From: Paludisphaera borealis | GTDB taxonomy: Bacteria > Planctomycetota > Planctomycetia > Isosphaerales > Isosphaeraceae | Direction: 5' to 3' | NCBI RefSeq assembly: GCF_001956985.1 | Contig: NZ_CP019082.1 | Coordinates: 1,054,001-1,118,000, forward strand | Length of the DNA: 64,000 bases | Part shown: one piece after another, positions 27,949-35,622 of the stretch | Position numbering within the stretch: position 1 is the stretch's first letter | How the letters are laid out: each line of letters begins with the position of its first letter | The notes under the pieces: model-generated | Database searches by the model: none | Told to the model about the DNA's origin: nothing | Seen by the model: the letters and a program-made list of their open reading frames with translations, nothing else | Translations under genes and position numbers: made by a program

Positions 27949-30561
27949 ATGAGACGATACGGCCGACTTCTCTTTGGACTTGGCCTGTGCGCGCTGCTGA
28001 TCACCACGGTTGCGGCGGTTTCGCCCGGGCAACGCGACGATCAGGGCGTGCGCAAGCTGGGCGTCGGGCCGGCCTACGAGCAGCTCGGCAAGGTCGCTGT
28101 CATGCACCAGGGGCGCGTCAAGCCGCTGGACACGGTCGCCCGCGAGGAGGTCAAGCACGTCTTCAGCCGCGAGACCATCAAGCTGCTCGACGACGAGAAC
28201 CGGGTCGTCGAGACCTGGGGGCCGGTGGCGGCGTTCGTCGACTGGATCGTCCGGCCCGAGTTTTGGGATTCTCAGCCGTTCATCCTGGTCGACTACCTTC
28301 CACTGAAGCGGCAGATCCTCCTGAGTTCGATCCGCGAGCAGCTCGGCGTTGTCGCCGCGAAGTCGACGACCTCGGCCGACGACAAAGGGCGGCTGACCAG
28401 GCTGATCGAGGATTCCGAGATCACCACCGGGATGCTGGCCGAGCTCTTGAAGTCGTCCAAGCTCGCCGCCGACGACCAGAAGACCCTGACCGTACTGGCC
28501 GACAAGCTCCACGAGGAACACAAGTGGCTGACCCCCGACGAACTCGAGAACGCCAAGATCAAGCACGGCGATCATGACGAACCGTTCATGGAGTGGGTCT
28601 CGCAGCTCGACGCGCAGAAGCGGAAATTCGACGCCGATCCGAAGTCGGCCCAGCGGCTCACGGAAATCGAGAAGCGGGCGATCGACGTCGGCCAGCGGCT
28701 GGTGACCTACAAATCGTACAGCGGCGACGAGATGCGGTCCGCCGGCCTGATCCGGATCATGCCCCGGCCGTCGAGCCGGGCGGCCCTCGACTATTATAAA
28801 GAGGTCATCCCCAAGGCACGCTCGGTGCAGGACCCGCGCGAGCTTTCGCGCGTCCTCACCCCGATCGAGTTCGACGCGCTCAAGGCTTTGGATACGTACT
28901 GGAACGACACCCCGCTCGACGATCGCCACACTCCCGGCGAAGACGCCAAGTTCGATGAGAAGTTCAGCGTCTGGCTGAGCGAAAGTTCGGTCTGGGTTCC
29001 CCTGAAGGTCTTGCTCAAGGCGGAACCCGAAGGACTTGTCAAGGCCGGATATCCCGACGCCGACGTCCGCGCGTTCCTGACGGCCTACCGCCAGCTCGAG
29101 AACGCCGAGACGAGCGCTCCGGGACAGGTCGCCGCGGACGCCGCCGCGAACCTCTTGAAGACGTCGAGGGCGCTGGGCGAGGCGGTCAACCCGGGCAAGT
29201 ATCCGACCCTGGCCTCGATGGATCGCGAGTCGCACTTCAACGCGGTTAACCCGTTCTGGCAGGCGCCCTTCGCTTACGGGGCGGCCCTCGCCCTGCTGGC
29301 CGTGAGCCTCGGCTTCGCCGGCGGCCGGCGGTCGGAGATGGGGATCGCCGGCAAGAGCTTCTACACGCTGGGCATGCTCGGCCTGGCGGCCGGAATCGGG
29401 CTGGAAGTCTACGGCTTCTACCTGCGGATCGCCATCTCGGGCTGGGCGCCGGTGACCAACATGTACGAGACGGTCATCTGGGTGGCCCTGGTCACGGCGG
29501 TCCTGTCGTTCACCTTCGAACTGGTCTACCGCCGCACCTTCACGGCCCTGGCCGGAGCGGGCGTGGCCCTGCTGGGAACGATCACCGCGGCCAACGTTCC
29601 GCTGCTCGACCCCAGCATCAAGAGCCTTCAGCCGGTCTTACGGAGCAACCTCTGGCTGACGATCCACGTCTTGACCGAGGTGTCGAGCTACGCCGCGTTC
29701 GGCCTGGCCTGGGGGCTCGGCCTGATCGCGACGTTCTATTACCTGACCGCCACATACCGCCGCACGCCGACGTTCAAGGAGCTGGCGGCGCCGTTGCTCC
29801 CCGGCTTGCCGCTGCTGGCGACGGGCGGGGCCGGCGTGGCGGCGTCTTACGGGTTGTTCGGCGAGTCGTGGACGACCGGCGACCCCCTGTTCTACGTCTT
29901 TGCGATCATGGGCGGAATCGGCTGGATGGTCTCGCTGGGGACGGTCCTGGCCTGCGCCGGCGAGGTCGTCAACCGGCTCACGACGCGCGGTCTGGACGAT
30001 CAGCCGGCCGTCGAGGTCGAGCGGCACGCGGCGGCTGGAAGCCGTCCTCGGCCGTCGGTCGAAGAGATCAAGGCTATGGCCGAGGCCGCTCCGCCGCTCC
30101 AGCTCGACGCCCGAAGCCGGTCCATGCAGCAGACCGCGGCCATGATCAAGCCGCTGTCGAACTTCATCTACCGGGCGATGCAGGTGGGCGTTCTGCTGAT
30201 CGCCGCCGGCACGATCCTCGGAGGCGTCTGGGCCGACTATTCGTGGGGACGCTTCTGGGGATGGGACCCCAAGGAAGTCTGGGCGCTGATCACGCTGCTC
30301 GTCTACCTGGTGCCGCTGCACGGCCGGTTCGCCGGCTGGGTCAATACTTTCGGCCTGGTCTTCGCCTCGGTCGCCTGCTTCCTCTCCGTCGTGATGGCCT
30401 GGTACGGGGTCAACTTCATCCTCGGCGTGGGCCTGCACAGCTACGGGTTCGTCGAGGGAGGCTCGCAGGGCTTCATGAGCTTGATCATCGCCAGCATGAT
30501 GTCGCTGCCGCTGGCCGCCTACTGGCGGCGTTGGCTGGGCTACAACAGCCTCGCCGCCTGA
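27949..30561 (+). CDS. ccsA: CcsA/ResC-like cytochrome c heme lyase component with large N-terminal domain
   Basis: An 870-residue protein. The C-terminal half (from about 440) is the CcsA/ResC/HemX-type multi-helix heme handling domain: IHVLTEVSSYAAFGLAWG contains one conserved His, and the tryptophan-rich WWD-type motif reads SWGRFWGWDPKEVWAL at residues 765-780, followed by LVPLHGRF with a further His. The N-terminal part is a signal-like helix (10-25) and a roughly 400-residue outer domain beginning VAVMHQGRVKPLDTVAREEV, a pattern I recall from fused CcsBA proteins of Bacteroidetes. B. subtilis ResC is under 400 residues, so this is about twice as long. The ATG has GGGAG seven bases upstream; a GTG one codon earlier is possible. 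Confidence 0.9.
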   Translation: MRRYGRLLFGLGLCALLITTVAAVSPGQRDDQGVRKLGVGPAYEQLGKVAVMHQGRVKPLDTVAREEVKHVFSRETIKLLDDENRVVETWGPVAAFVDWIVRPEFWDSQPFILVDYLPLKRQILLSSIREQLGVVAAKSTTSADDKGRLTRLIEDSEITTGMLAELLKSSKLAADDQKTLTVLADKLHEEHKWLTPDELENAKIKHGDHDEPFMEWVSQLDAQKRKFDADPKSAQRLTEIEKRAIDVGQRLVTYKSYSGDEMRSAGLIRIMPRPSSRAALDYYKEVIPKARSVQDPRELSRVLTPIEFDALKALDTYWNDTPLDDRHTPGEDAKFDEKFSVWLSESSVWVPLKVLLKAEPEGLVKAGYPDADVRAFLTAYRQLENAETSAPGQVAADAAANLLKTSRALGEAVNPGKYPTLASMDRESHFNAVNPFWQAPFAYGAALALLAVSLGFAGGRRSEMGIAGKSFYTLGMLGLAAGIGLEVYGFYLRIAISGWAPVTNMYETVIWVALVTAVLSFTFELVYRRTFTALAGAGVALLGTITAANVPLLDPSIKSLQPVLRSNLWLTIHVLTEVSSYAAFGLAWGLGLIATFYYLTATYRRTPTFKELAAPLLPGLPLLATGGAGVAASYGLFGESWTTGDPLFYVFAIMGGIGWMVSLGTVLACAGEVVNRLTTRGLDDQPAVEVERHAAAGSRPRPSVEEIKAMAEAAPPLQLDARSRSMQQTAAMIKPLSNFIYRAMQVGVLLIAAGTILGGVWADYSWGRFWGWDPKEVWALITLLVYLVPLHGRFAGWVNTFGLVFASVACFLSVVMAWYGVNFILGVGLHSYGFVEGGSQGFMSLIIASMMSLPLAAYWRRWLGYNSLAA

Positions 30562-30573
30562 CCCGGTCCGATC

Positions 30574-31413
30574 CTAATCCGCTCCGTCGGCCCTCGCGGC
30601 CGACGGAGCCTTGAGAACCGTGGCGATGCAAGACGCAGCGACGAGCGTCGCGCACATGAACGCGACGAGGCGGCAGAGGCTCGAGCGCGGGATCGGCACA
30701 AACTCCGACTCGAACGGGAAGCAGAACATCTGGATGAGGCCGAAGAGCAACGCGCCGAGGCTGGCGCCCATGACCCCCGCCATCGCGAGCGTCAGCGCTT
30801 CCCTGACGCTCATCCGCGCCCCCAGACCGGCGGCGAGTCCGCAAGCCGCGGCCGCCGCCGAGTGAATCAGGGCGTGCGCCGCAATCGAGATCCTCGTGTC
30901 GGGCGTCTGTAGGATCAACCCGAGGTAGATCGGGACCACGAGCAGGCAGCTTGCGCCGCCGGCCAGCGAGCCCAGCAACAGCCCCCCCGCTCCGGCCCTC
31001 GCGGTCCTTGGGATCGATCGTGAGATGAGGCCGCCCGCCGCGCCGCCGAACAGGCCGAAAAGCCCGCCCAGGAGCGTGAAGACGACGGCCGTCTCCCGTG
31101 CGTACGATCCAATGTGCGACTGAGTGAGCGCCACGGCCGAGAGCTGTCCACGGAGCGCCCATGCGGCCCAGGCCACCGCGAACCCGTCGAGCCCCGACGT
31201 CAACTGGGCCGAGGACTGCATCAGCCACGCGCCGAACGCCCAGACCAGGACCGCGGTGGATATTCCTCCCAGCACCAGCAAGACGCGAACCAACTCGCTC
31301 AACGTCTGTTCCGTCAGCGACTTCAAGAGCTTCGGCGCCATCCGCCTGAGAATCACTAGTCCTTCTTCCCCGCCGTCGACGTCCGAGTAAGGTCTCGACG
31401 ATTCCCTCGGCAT
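30574..31413 (-). CDS. hypothetical multi-pass membrane protein
   Basis: I do not recognise a family for this 279-residue protein. After a 40-residue polar N-terminus it has about six hydrophobic segments (around 44-65, 78-95, 108-130, 140-165, 178-200, 205-230, with a last one at 245-268). The glycine-rich second and third helices (LLGGLFGLFGGAAGGLI, GAGGLLLGSLAGGAS) and the paired layout suggest an internal repeat. The C-terminus (APSAARADGAD) overlaps a strong hairpin at 30582-30608. It converges with the ccsA gene, leaving only 12 bases, so it is not part of that operon. An intact frame with consistent codon use supports it as a real gene. Confidence 0.65.
   Translation of the reverse strand: MPRESSRPYSDVDGGEEGLVILRRMAPKLLKSLTEQTLSELVRVLLVLGGISTAVLVWAFGAWLMQSSAQLTSGLDGFAVAWAAWALRGQLSAVALTQSHIGSYARETAVVFTLLGGLFGLFGGAAGGLISRSIPRTARAGAGGLLLGSLAGGASCLLVVPIYLGLILQTPDTRISIAAHALIHSAAAAACGLAAGLGARMSVREALTLAMAGVMGASLGALLFGLIQMFCFPFESEFVPIPRSSLCRLVAFMCATLVAASCIATVLKAPSAARADGAD
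30582..30608. terminator. bidirectional hairpin at convergent ccsA / membrane protein ends
   Basis: CTCCGTCGGCC and GGCCGACGGAG form a perfect 11-base stem around CTCGC. It lies just past the ccsA stop codon and within the last codons of the opposing gene. There is no strong T-run on either side, so it may be an mRNA-end stabiliser or a weak intrinsic terminator for both genes. Confidence 0.55.
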
Positions 31414-31714
31414 GAGTTCGTTCCTCGCTGTTCGTTGATGAGACGCCGTTACGGCAGGGATTTCCTCGAACTAACGATGCGAGATCAGGCTGGTCCTTTC
31501 TCCGTCGCGAGCGCAGACCTTTCTTCTTGAATCGGGTCGCTCCACGGGTGCGAGCATGCGCCGTGGAAAATCATTGCACGGTCGAATGCAAGGGCGGCTG
31601 GTTGGCACGAACAATGATTGTTAAAAGCTGAGTTTCCGTCACGAATTGTCTGATTTTAGAATGAAAGTTTTTGGATTTCAACAGTCCCGTCGCGATGTGC
31701 CGAATGTTGGAGGA
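31414..31714. other. gene-free, locally A/T-rich intergenic region
   Basis: About 300 bases upstream of the leftward membrane protein gene and downstream of the leftward DUF309 gene. From about 31560 to 31720 the base composition drops clearly below the surroundings (TGATTGTTAAAAGCTGAG, AGAATGAAAGTTTTTGG). A perfect 13-base palindrome AACAATGATTGTT lies at 31610-31622. It probably holds the promoter and perhaps an operator for the membrane protein gene. No coding sequence is convincing. Confidence 0.5.
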
Positions 31715-32251
31715 TTAAGCTGGAAATCGTGGCTCGACGCGGAAGGGAAACACTTCATGTACGGCTGTTTCCGGACGTCCGGCGTCTTCGGGGGGATCGC
31801 ATGCTATGGTTTCCGCGTGTTTGATCCACTGCGTGAGGTCGAGTCCGATCTGGCGGGAGCCCGCCTCGGCCATGGCGTCGGCGAAATGTTCCGCCGCGCG
31901 ACGCGCGTGCGTCCGCGCGCCGGCGACACGTCCCTCGCGGATCTTGACGCCGGCGGCGGCCAGCTTGATGAGCCCTTTGAGGACGGTCGCCGTCGGCCCT
32001 CGTCGTTCGTGCGCGTGCCAGAGCGCTTCCCAGGCTTCGTGAGCCTCCCAATAGTATCCGGCGTTGAACAGTGCGACGCCGCGAAGGTAGGCCTTCGATT
32101 CGGGCCACGCATCGCCTTCGATCGGCGGGGTATGCTCGGGCGGCCTGCCGTGCAGGTGCCCGAGAGGTGAACTGGTCGGGTGCGGCCAGCGCCCGCCTGG
32201 AACGTAGCTGTACGGTGGCAGGGGCGGAGACTCGGATTCTTGACTCGACAT
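31715..32251 (-). CDS. DUF309 domain protein
   Basis: A 178-residue protein. The DUF309 core is clear at about residues 58-135: YLRGVALFNAGYYWEAHEAWEALWHAHE carries the conserved His-Glu-x-x-Glu pattern, then helices GPTATVLKGLIKLAAAGVKIREG and ARTHARRAAEHFADAM complete a small helical bundle. The function of DUF309 is unknown. The first 55 residues are Pro/His/Ser-rich and probably unstructured. The start was set at the ATG following GGAGG with about seven bases, since 33 residues of upstream extension overlap the divergent gene. It is divergent from the phosphodiesterase at 32322, with only 70 bases between start codons. Confidence 0.82.
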   Translation of the reverse strand: MSSQESESPPLPPYSYVPGGRWPHPTSSPLGHLHGRPPEHTPPIEGDAWPESKAYLRGVALFNAGYYWEAHEAWEALWHAHERRGPTATVLKGLIKLAAAGVKIREGRVAGARTHARRAAEHFADAMAEAGSRQIGLDLTQWIKHAETIACDPPEDAGRPETAVHEVFPFRVEPRFPA

Positions 32252-32321
32252 GGATTCGCCTCCGCCTGGTATCCTGGTTTTCTTTACGGAACGATCCTCG
32301 AACCGGGAGTCGCACGGATCC

Positions 32322-33716
32322 ATGTCGCCACCGCCCGTCGTCGTCGTCAACGCCGTTGGATTGACCGCCCGACTCCTCGGTCACGCCCGTCGGTTCCGTG
32401 CGCTGGCCGACGCCGGCTGGGTCCGCTCGCTGCATGAAGTCGCGCCGGCGGTCACCTGCACGGCCCAGGCGAGCTTGCTGACCGGGCGTCCGCCCCAGGA
32501 TCACGGAATTGTAGGCAACGGCTGGCTCTTTCGCGACACACGCGAGGTTCGATTCTGGCAGCAGTCGAGCGCCCTGGTTCAGGCCGAGCCGATCTACTCG
32601 ACGGCCCGGAGGATGGCCCGCGAGCGTGGGCGGTCGTTCCGCGCGGCCAAGCTGTTCTGGTGGTTCAACCAGGGTGCGGACGTCGAGATCAGCGTGACGC
32701 CCAAGCCTTATTACGGGGCCGACGGCGGCAAGGTGTTCGGCGTGTCGGGAACGCCCGAGCCCCTCTGCGGGAGGCTCGAAGCCGAGATCGGCAAGTTCCC
32801 CTTTCACACGTTCTGGGGGCCGAACGCCGGCCTTCCTTGCACCGAGTGGATCGCCCAGGCCGCCGCCGACGTGCTCGAACGCGATCGGCCCGACCTGACG
32901 CTCGTCTATCTGCCGCATCTCGACTACGAGCCCCAGCGCCGCGGGCCCGGCGGCTGCGACATGGCTCGGCTCACGGCCGAACTCGACGCCGCCGCGGCCC
33001 CCCTGCTCGACCGCGCCCGCGCTCTGGGCGCGCGAGTCTGGATCGTCAGCGAGTACGGCCATTGCGACGTCAGTCGGCCGGTCGCGCTCAACCACGTCCT
33101 GCGACGCGCAGGCCTTCTGACCGTTCGCAACGGCCCGTTCGGCGAGACGCTCGACACGTTCGACAGCCGGGCCTTCGCCGTCTGCGATCATCAGTTGGCG
33201 CACGTTTATGTGCGCCGGGCCGGCGACGTCGACCGCGTCCGCGACATGCTCGCTCAGGAGCCGGGGGTCGGCCGGGTCTTCGCGGGCGCCGAGCGCGCCG
33301 AGATCGGGCTCGATCACGACCGCTCCGGCGAGATCGTCGTCCTCTCCGAGCCCGACGCCTGGTTCGCTTACCCGTACTGGCTTGACGACGCCGTCGCCCC
33401 CGACTTCGCGCGGACCGTAGACATCCACCGCAAGCCGGGCTACGACCCTTGCGAGCTGTTTTTCGATCCGACGCTGCTCTGGCCGAAGGGACGCGCCGTG
33501 CGACGACTCATCCAGAAGAAGCTCGGATTCCGGACCCTTTTCGACGTGATCCCGCTCGACCCGACCCTGGTGCGCGGCAGCCACGGCCTCCCCGCCCGCG
33601 ATCCTCTCGACAAGCCAGTCCTCATCGCCGACGGCCCCCCGCCGTCGACCGACGAACTACTGGAGACGACCGATTTCCACGCGTTGCTTCTTAATGCGTT
33701 GGTGAGCGACGGATAA
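32322..33716 (+). CDS. alkaline phosphatase superfamily nucleotide pyrophosphatase/phosphodiesterase
   Basis: A 464-residue metal-dependent phosphodiesterase of the NPP type, apparently cytoplasmic (no signal peptide). The N-terminal core begins PPVVVVNAVGLTARLLG, and VTCTAQASLLTGRPPQDHGIVGNGW contains the likely Thr nucleophile followed by the DHG metal region. PDLTLVYLPHLDYEPQRRGPG and VWIVSEYGHCDVSRPV carry the Asp/His ligands of the two metals, and GSHGLPARD near the end is the last His motif. Similar enzymes hydrolyse nucleotides or phosphodiesters; EboF-type proteins of the edb/eboABCDEF cluster look alike, but no other ebo gene is in the window. The start is the ATG that leaves the core intact. 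Confidence 0.85.
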   Translation: MSPPPVVVVNAVGLTARLLGHARRFRALADAGWVRSLHEVAPAVTCTAQASLLTGRPPQDHGIVGNGWLFRDTREVRFWQQSSALVQAEPIYSTARRMARERGRSFRAAKLFWWFNQGADVEISVTPKPYYGADGGKVFGVSGTPEPLCGRLEAEIGKFPFHTFWGPNAGLPCTEWIAQAAADVLERDRPDLTLVYLPHLDYEPQRRGPGGCDMARLTAELDAAAAPLLDRARALGARVWIVSEYGHCDVSRPVALNHVLRRAGLLTVRNGPFGETLDTFDSRAFAVCDHQLAHVYVRRAGDVDRVRDMLAQEPGVGRVFAGAERAEIGLDHDRSGEIVVLSEPDAWFAYPYWLDDAVAPDFARTVDIHRKPGYDPCELFFDPTLLWPKGRAVRRLIQKKLGFRTLFDVIPLDPTLVRGSHGLPARDPLDKPVLIADGPPPSTDELLETTDFHALLLNALVSDG

Positions 33717-33802
33717 GTGCAACGAAGATGAAAAAGAGAAGCCAATGAATGGATTCATGGTTTCGTCGTCCTCGGCTTGATCTCGGACGCGTGACTGAGT
33801 AA

Positions 33803-34030
33803 GGTTGGACGCACTCGACAGGTGCCCCCTCCCGAGTGTTCGGTCGTGGGGGAGAATAGGGAAGCCGGTGGAAATCCGGCGCGGGGCCGCCGCTGTAATC
33901 GGTCAGGCCATCGGACGAACATGCCACTGCCGCAAGGCGGGAAGGCCGTCCGAAGGCCGCTATGAGCCGTAAGCCAGAAGACCTGCCCGTCGAGACGCAG
34001 TTGTGATGCTTCGGCCTCAAGCATCCGGAC
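33803..34030 (+). promoter_or_regulatory. cobalamin (B12) riboswitch
   Basis: The conserved parts appear in the right order: a leading stem (33810-33856), the core AGCCGGTGGAAATCCGGCGC then GCCGCCGCTGTAA (33873-33898), the B12 box GCCACTG at 33923-33929, CGGGAAGGCCG, and AGCCAGAAGACCTGCC at 33972-33987. A hairpin GATGCTT/AAGCATC at 34005-34025 fits the last stem whose loop pairs with an inner loop. Adenosyl- or aquo-cobalamin binding normally lowers expression of the downstream gene, here the DUF4465 protein. Confidence 0.95.
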
Positions 34031-34483
34031 GCGCGCGGATCGCAGGCTGTCTGCATCGGGCACGTACGGAGGGGTCGAAGCACCGACCATGCCCGGCCCG
34101 GCGGAAAGGTCTGCTCCGATGTCCCCCCGTGCTCCGTCCCCCGCGTGCGCATCCGTGCGCTCTCGCCCCTTAATGCTCATTGAGCCTGGGGAGGCCGCGA
34201 TCCTCACGATCCGGCTCGCCTCCGACACGGCCGCCAAGCCGGATCGATCCGTTGATCCGTGTCCCGCCTCCACGCGGCCGGACCCGTCCAGCACGGGGTG
34301 GAAGGTCATCTCGCCCTGCGCCAGGGCCGGCGGCGAAATCGTAGACGACCACTGACGCCCGCCGCGTCGGTCGCCCGACCGACGTCGGGGATCGCGCGCG
34401 CCGGCCCTCAATCGGGACCGGTGCGCGCTCCACGCCGTTTCCGTGTTCGATTGTTTCATCCCACGCTGTGGAGCTTTCCGAAG
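34031..34483 (+). other. long leader between riboswitch and PEP-CTERM gene
   Basis: About 450 bases separate the B12 aptamer from the start codon. No recognisable gene lies here; an 88-codon frame at 34089-34355 lacks any family signature. A strong hairpin occupies 34394-34428 with a GCGCGCGCCGG-type stem, just before the start region. It could be an attenuator, or the leader could hold a second RNA structure. Confidence 0.5.
34394..34428 (+). terminator. leader hairpin, possible attenuator
   Basis: A G/C-rich stem (34394-34407 with 34414-34428, one or two bulges) encloses a six-base loop. It is followed by CTCCACGCCGTTTCCG, which is only weakly T-rich. It lies between the B12 riboswitch and its presumed target, so it may be the expression platform, though an intrinsic terminator would normally have a longer T-run. 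Confidence 0.35.
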
Positions 34484-35386
34484 ATGCGCTCAAAGAGTAT
34501 TCACAATTTCAAAGTTTTGTTTATGGCTCTCGCCTTCGGCCTGGCGGCCGGCGCGGCGCACGGCGGCGGCGCCGTCGCCACGTTCGACGACCTTCCTCTC
34601 GGCACGGATTCCTTCTGGCGGGGACCCGACCCGAACGGCACGGTGGTTCAGGGGCCGTATGGCGACGTGGTGCGGGGAAGCTTCACGACGGGGGGAGTCG
34701 ACTTCGTCAACAACTACGAGAAGACCTTCGGTAGCTGGAGCGGCTTCGCCTACTCGAACACGACCGACACGACGACCGCCGGCTACCTGAATCAGTTCTC
34801 CGCCTTCCCCGGTTCAGCCCACAGCGGCGACGCCTATGGGGTGGCGTTCGGCTATCAGGATCTGGGCCCGGATGTCCTCCTCAGCCAGCTTCAAGGGCTG
34901 CCGCACTTGACGTTGCCCACAGGCGCCGGCATCGCGGGGATGTTCGTGACGAACACGACCTATGCCGCGCTCTCGATGCTTCGGGGCGACAGTTTCGCCA
35001 AGAAGTTCGGCGGTGCTTCGGGCAACGACCCCGACTGGTTCAAGTTGACCGCCTACGGCTCCGACGCGTCGGGCAAGGTCCTCGAAGCGTCCATCGATTT
35101 CTATCTCGCCGACTATCGCTTCGGCGACAACAAGCAGGATTACATCGTCAAGGACTGGCGGTACATGGACCTTTCCGCCCTGGCCGGCGCCCAGACGATC
35201 TACTTCAACGTGTCGTCCTCCGACGTCGGCCTGTTCGGCATGAACACCCCGGGCTACTTCGCGGTCGACGACGTGCGGTACACTGTCGCTTCCGCCGCCG
35301 TCCCCGAGCCGTCGAGCCTTGTGATGGCGAGCGTCGGAGTCGTGGCTCTCGCCGGCCTGGCCCATCGTCGTCGTCGAGTCGCCTGA
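34484..35386 (+). CDS. DUF4465 domain protein with PEP-CTERM sorting signal
   Basis: A 300-residue exported protein. A signal peptide covers residues 1-25 (LFMALAFGLAAGAAHG). The DUF4465 domain follows: GGVDFVNNYEKTFGSWSGFAYSN, NQFSAFPGSAHSGDAYGVAF, GMFVTNTTYAALSMLRGDSFAKKFGG, DPDWFKLTAYG, FYLADYRFGDNKQDYIVKDW and GMNTPGYFAVDDVRY are all recognisable family blocks. The C-terminus VPEPSSLVMASVGVVALAGLAHRRRR is a PEP-CTERM anchor processed by an exosortase. It lies behind a cobalamin riboswitch, so it is probably made when B12 is scarce; DUF4465 proteins occur in B12-related loci of Bacteroidetes as I recall. An extracellular corrinoid-binding role is inferred. GGAG precedes the ATG by ten bases. 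Confidence 0.92.
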   Translation: MRSKSIHNFKVLFMALAFGLAAGAAHGGGAVATFDDLPLGTDSFWRGPDPNGTVVQGPYGDVVRGSFTTGGVDFVNNYEKTFGSWSGFAYSNTTDTTTAGYLNQFSAFPGSAHSGDAYGVAFGYQDLGPDVLLSQLQGLPHLTLPTGAGIAGMFVTNTTYAALSMLRGDSFAKKFGGASGNDPDWFKLTAYGSDASGKVLEASIDFYLADYRFGDNKQDYIVKDWRYMDLSALAGAQTIYFNVSSSDVGLFGMNTPGYFAVDDVRYTVASAAVPEPSSLVMASVGVVALAGLAHRRRRVA

Positions 35387-35415
35387 CGGTTCGCAATGGG
35401 TGAGGAGTCTTGACT

Positions 35416-35622
35416 GTGTCGTCGACCAGTCCGTGCACCGGGATTTGTCAGATCGAGAAAGACTCCCGCCTTTGCCTCGGTTGCGCCCGAACCCTCGACG
35501 AGATCGCCGCATGGCGGGGGGCGTCGGAAGCCGACAAGCAACGGATCTGGGCCGAGCTTCCCGCGCGTCGCGTGAAGCTCGGCGTCGGATTGTGCGACGT
35601 TCCTCCGGCCGTGCCGGATTAG
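35416..35622 (+). CDS. DUF1289 domain protein
   Basis: A 68-residue cysteine-rich protein. The DUF1289 signature is plain: SPCTGICQIEKDSRLCLGCARTLDEIAAW, with Cys residues that could bind iron-sulfur or zinc, and a following basic helix. Its function is unknown; similar short proteins are common in proteobacteria. I place the start at GTG because GAGGAG lies eight bases upstream; a TTG two codons earlier would sit only two bases from that site. It follows the DUF4465 gene by 29 bases and is likely under the same B12 riboswitch. Its stop codon overlaps that of the convergent asparagine synthetase gene. Confidence 0.8.
   Translation: MSSTSPCTGICQIEKDSRLCLGCARTLDEIAAWRGASEADKQRIWAELPARRVKLGVGLCDVPPAVPD

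Noticed and set aside
31755-33584. 609-codon minus-strand frame over the phosphodiesterase
   Set aside because: The plus-strand gene has metal-site motifs and the minus-strand DUF309 gene uses another frame; this frame is a shadow of both.
34089-34355. 88-codon frame in the riboswitch leader
   Set aside because: Pro/Ser/Arg-rich with no signal peptide, family or clear ribosome site; looks like random high-GC coding.
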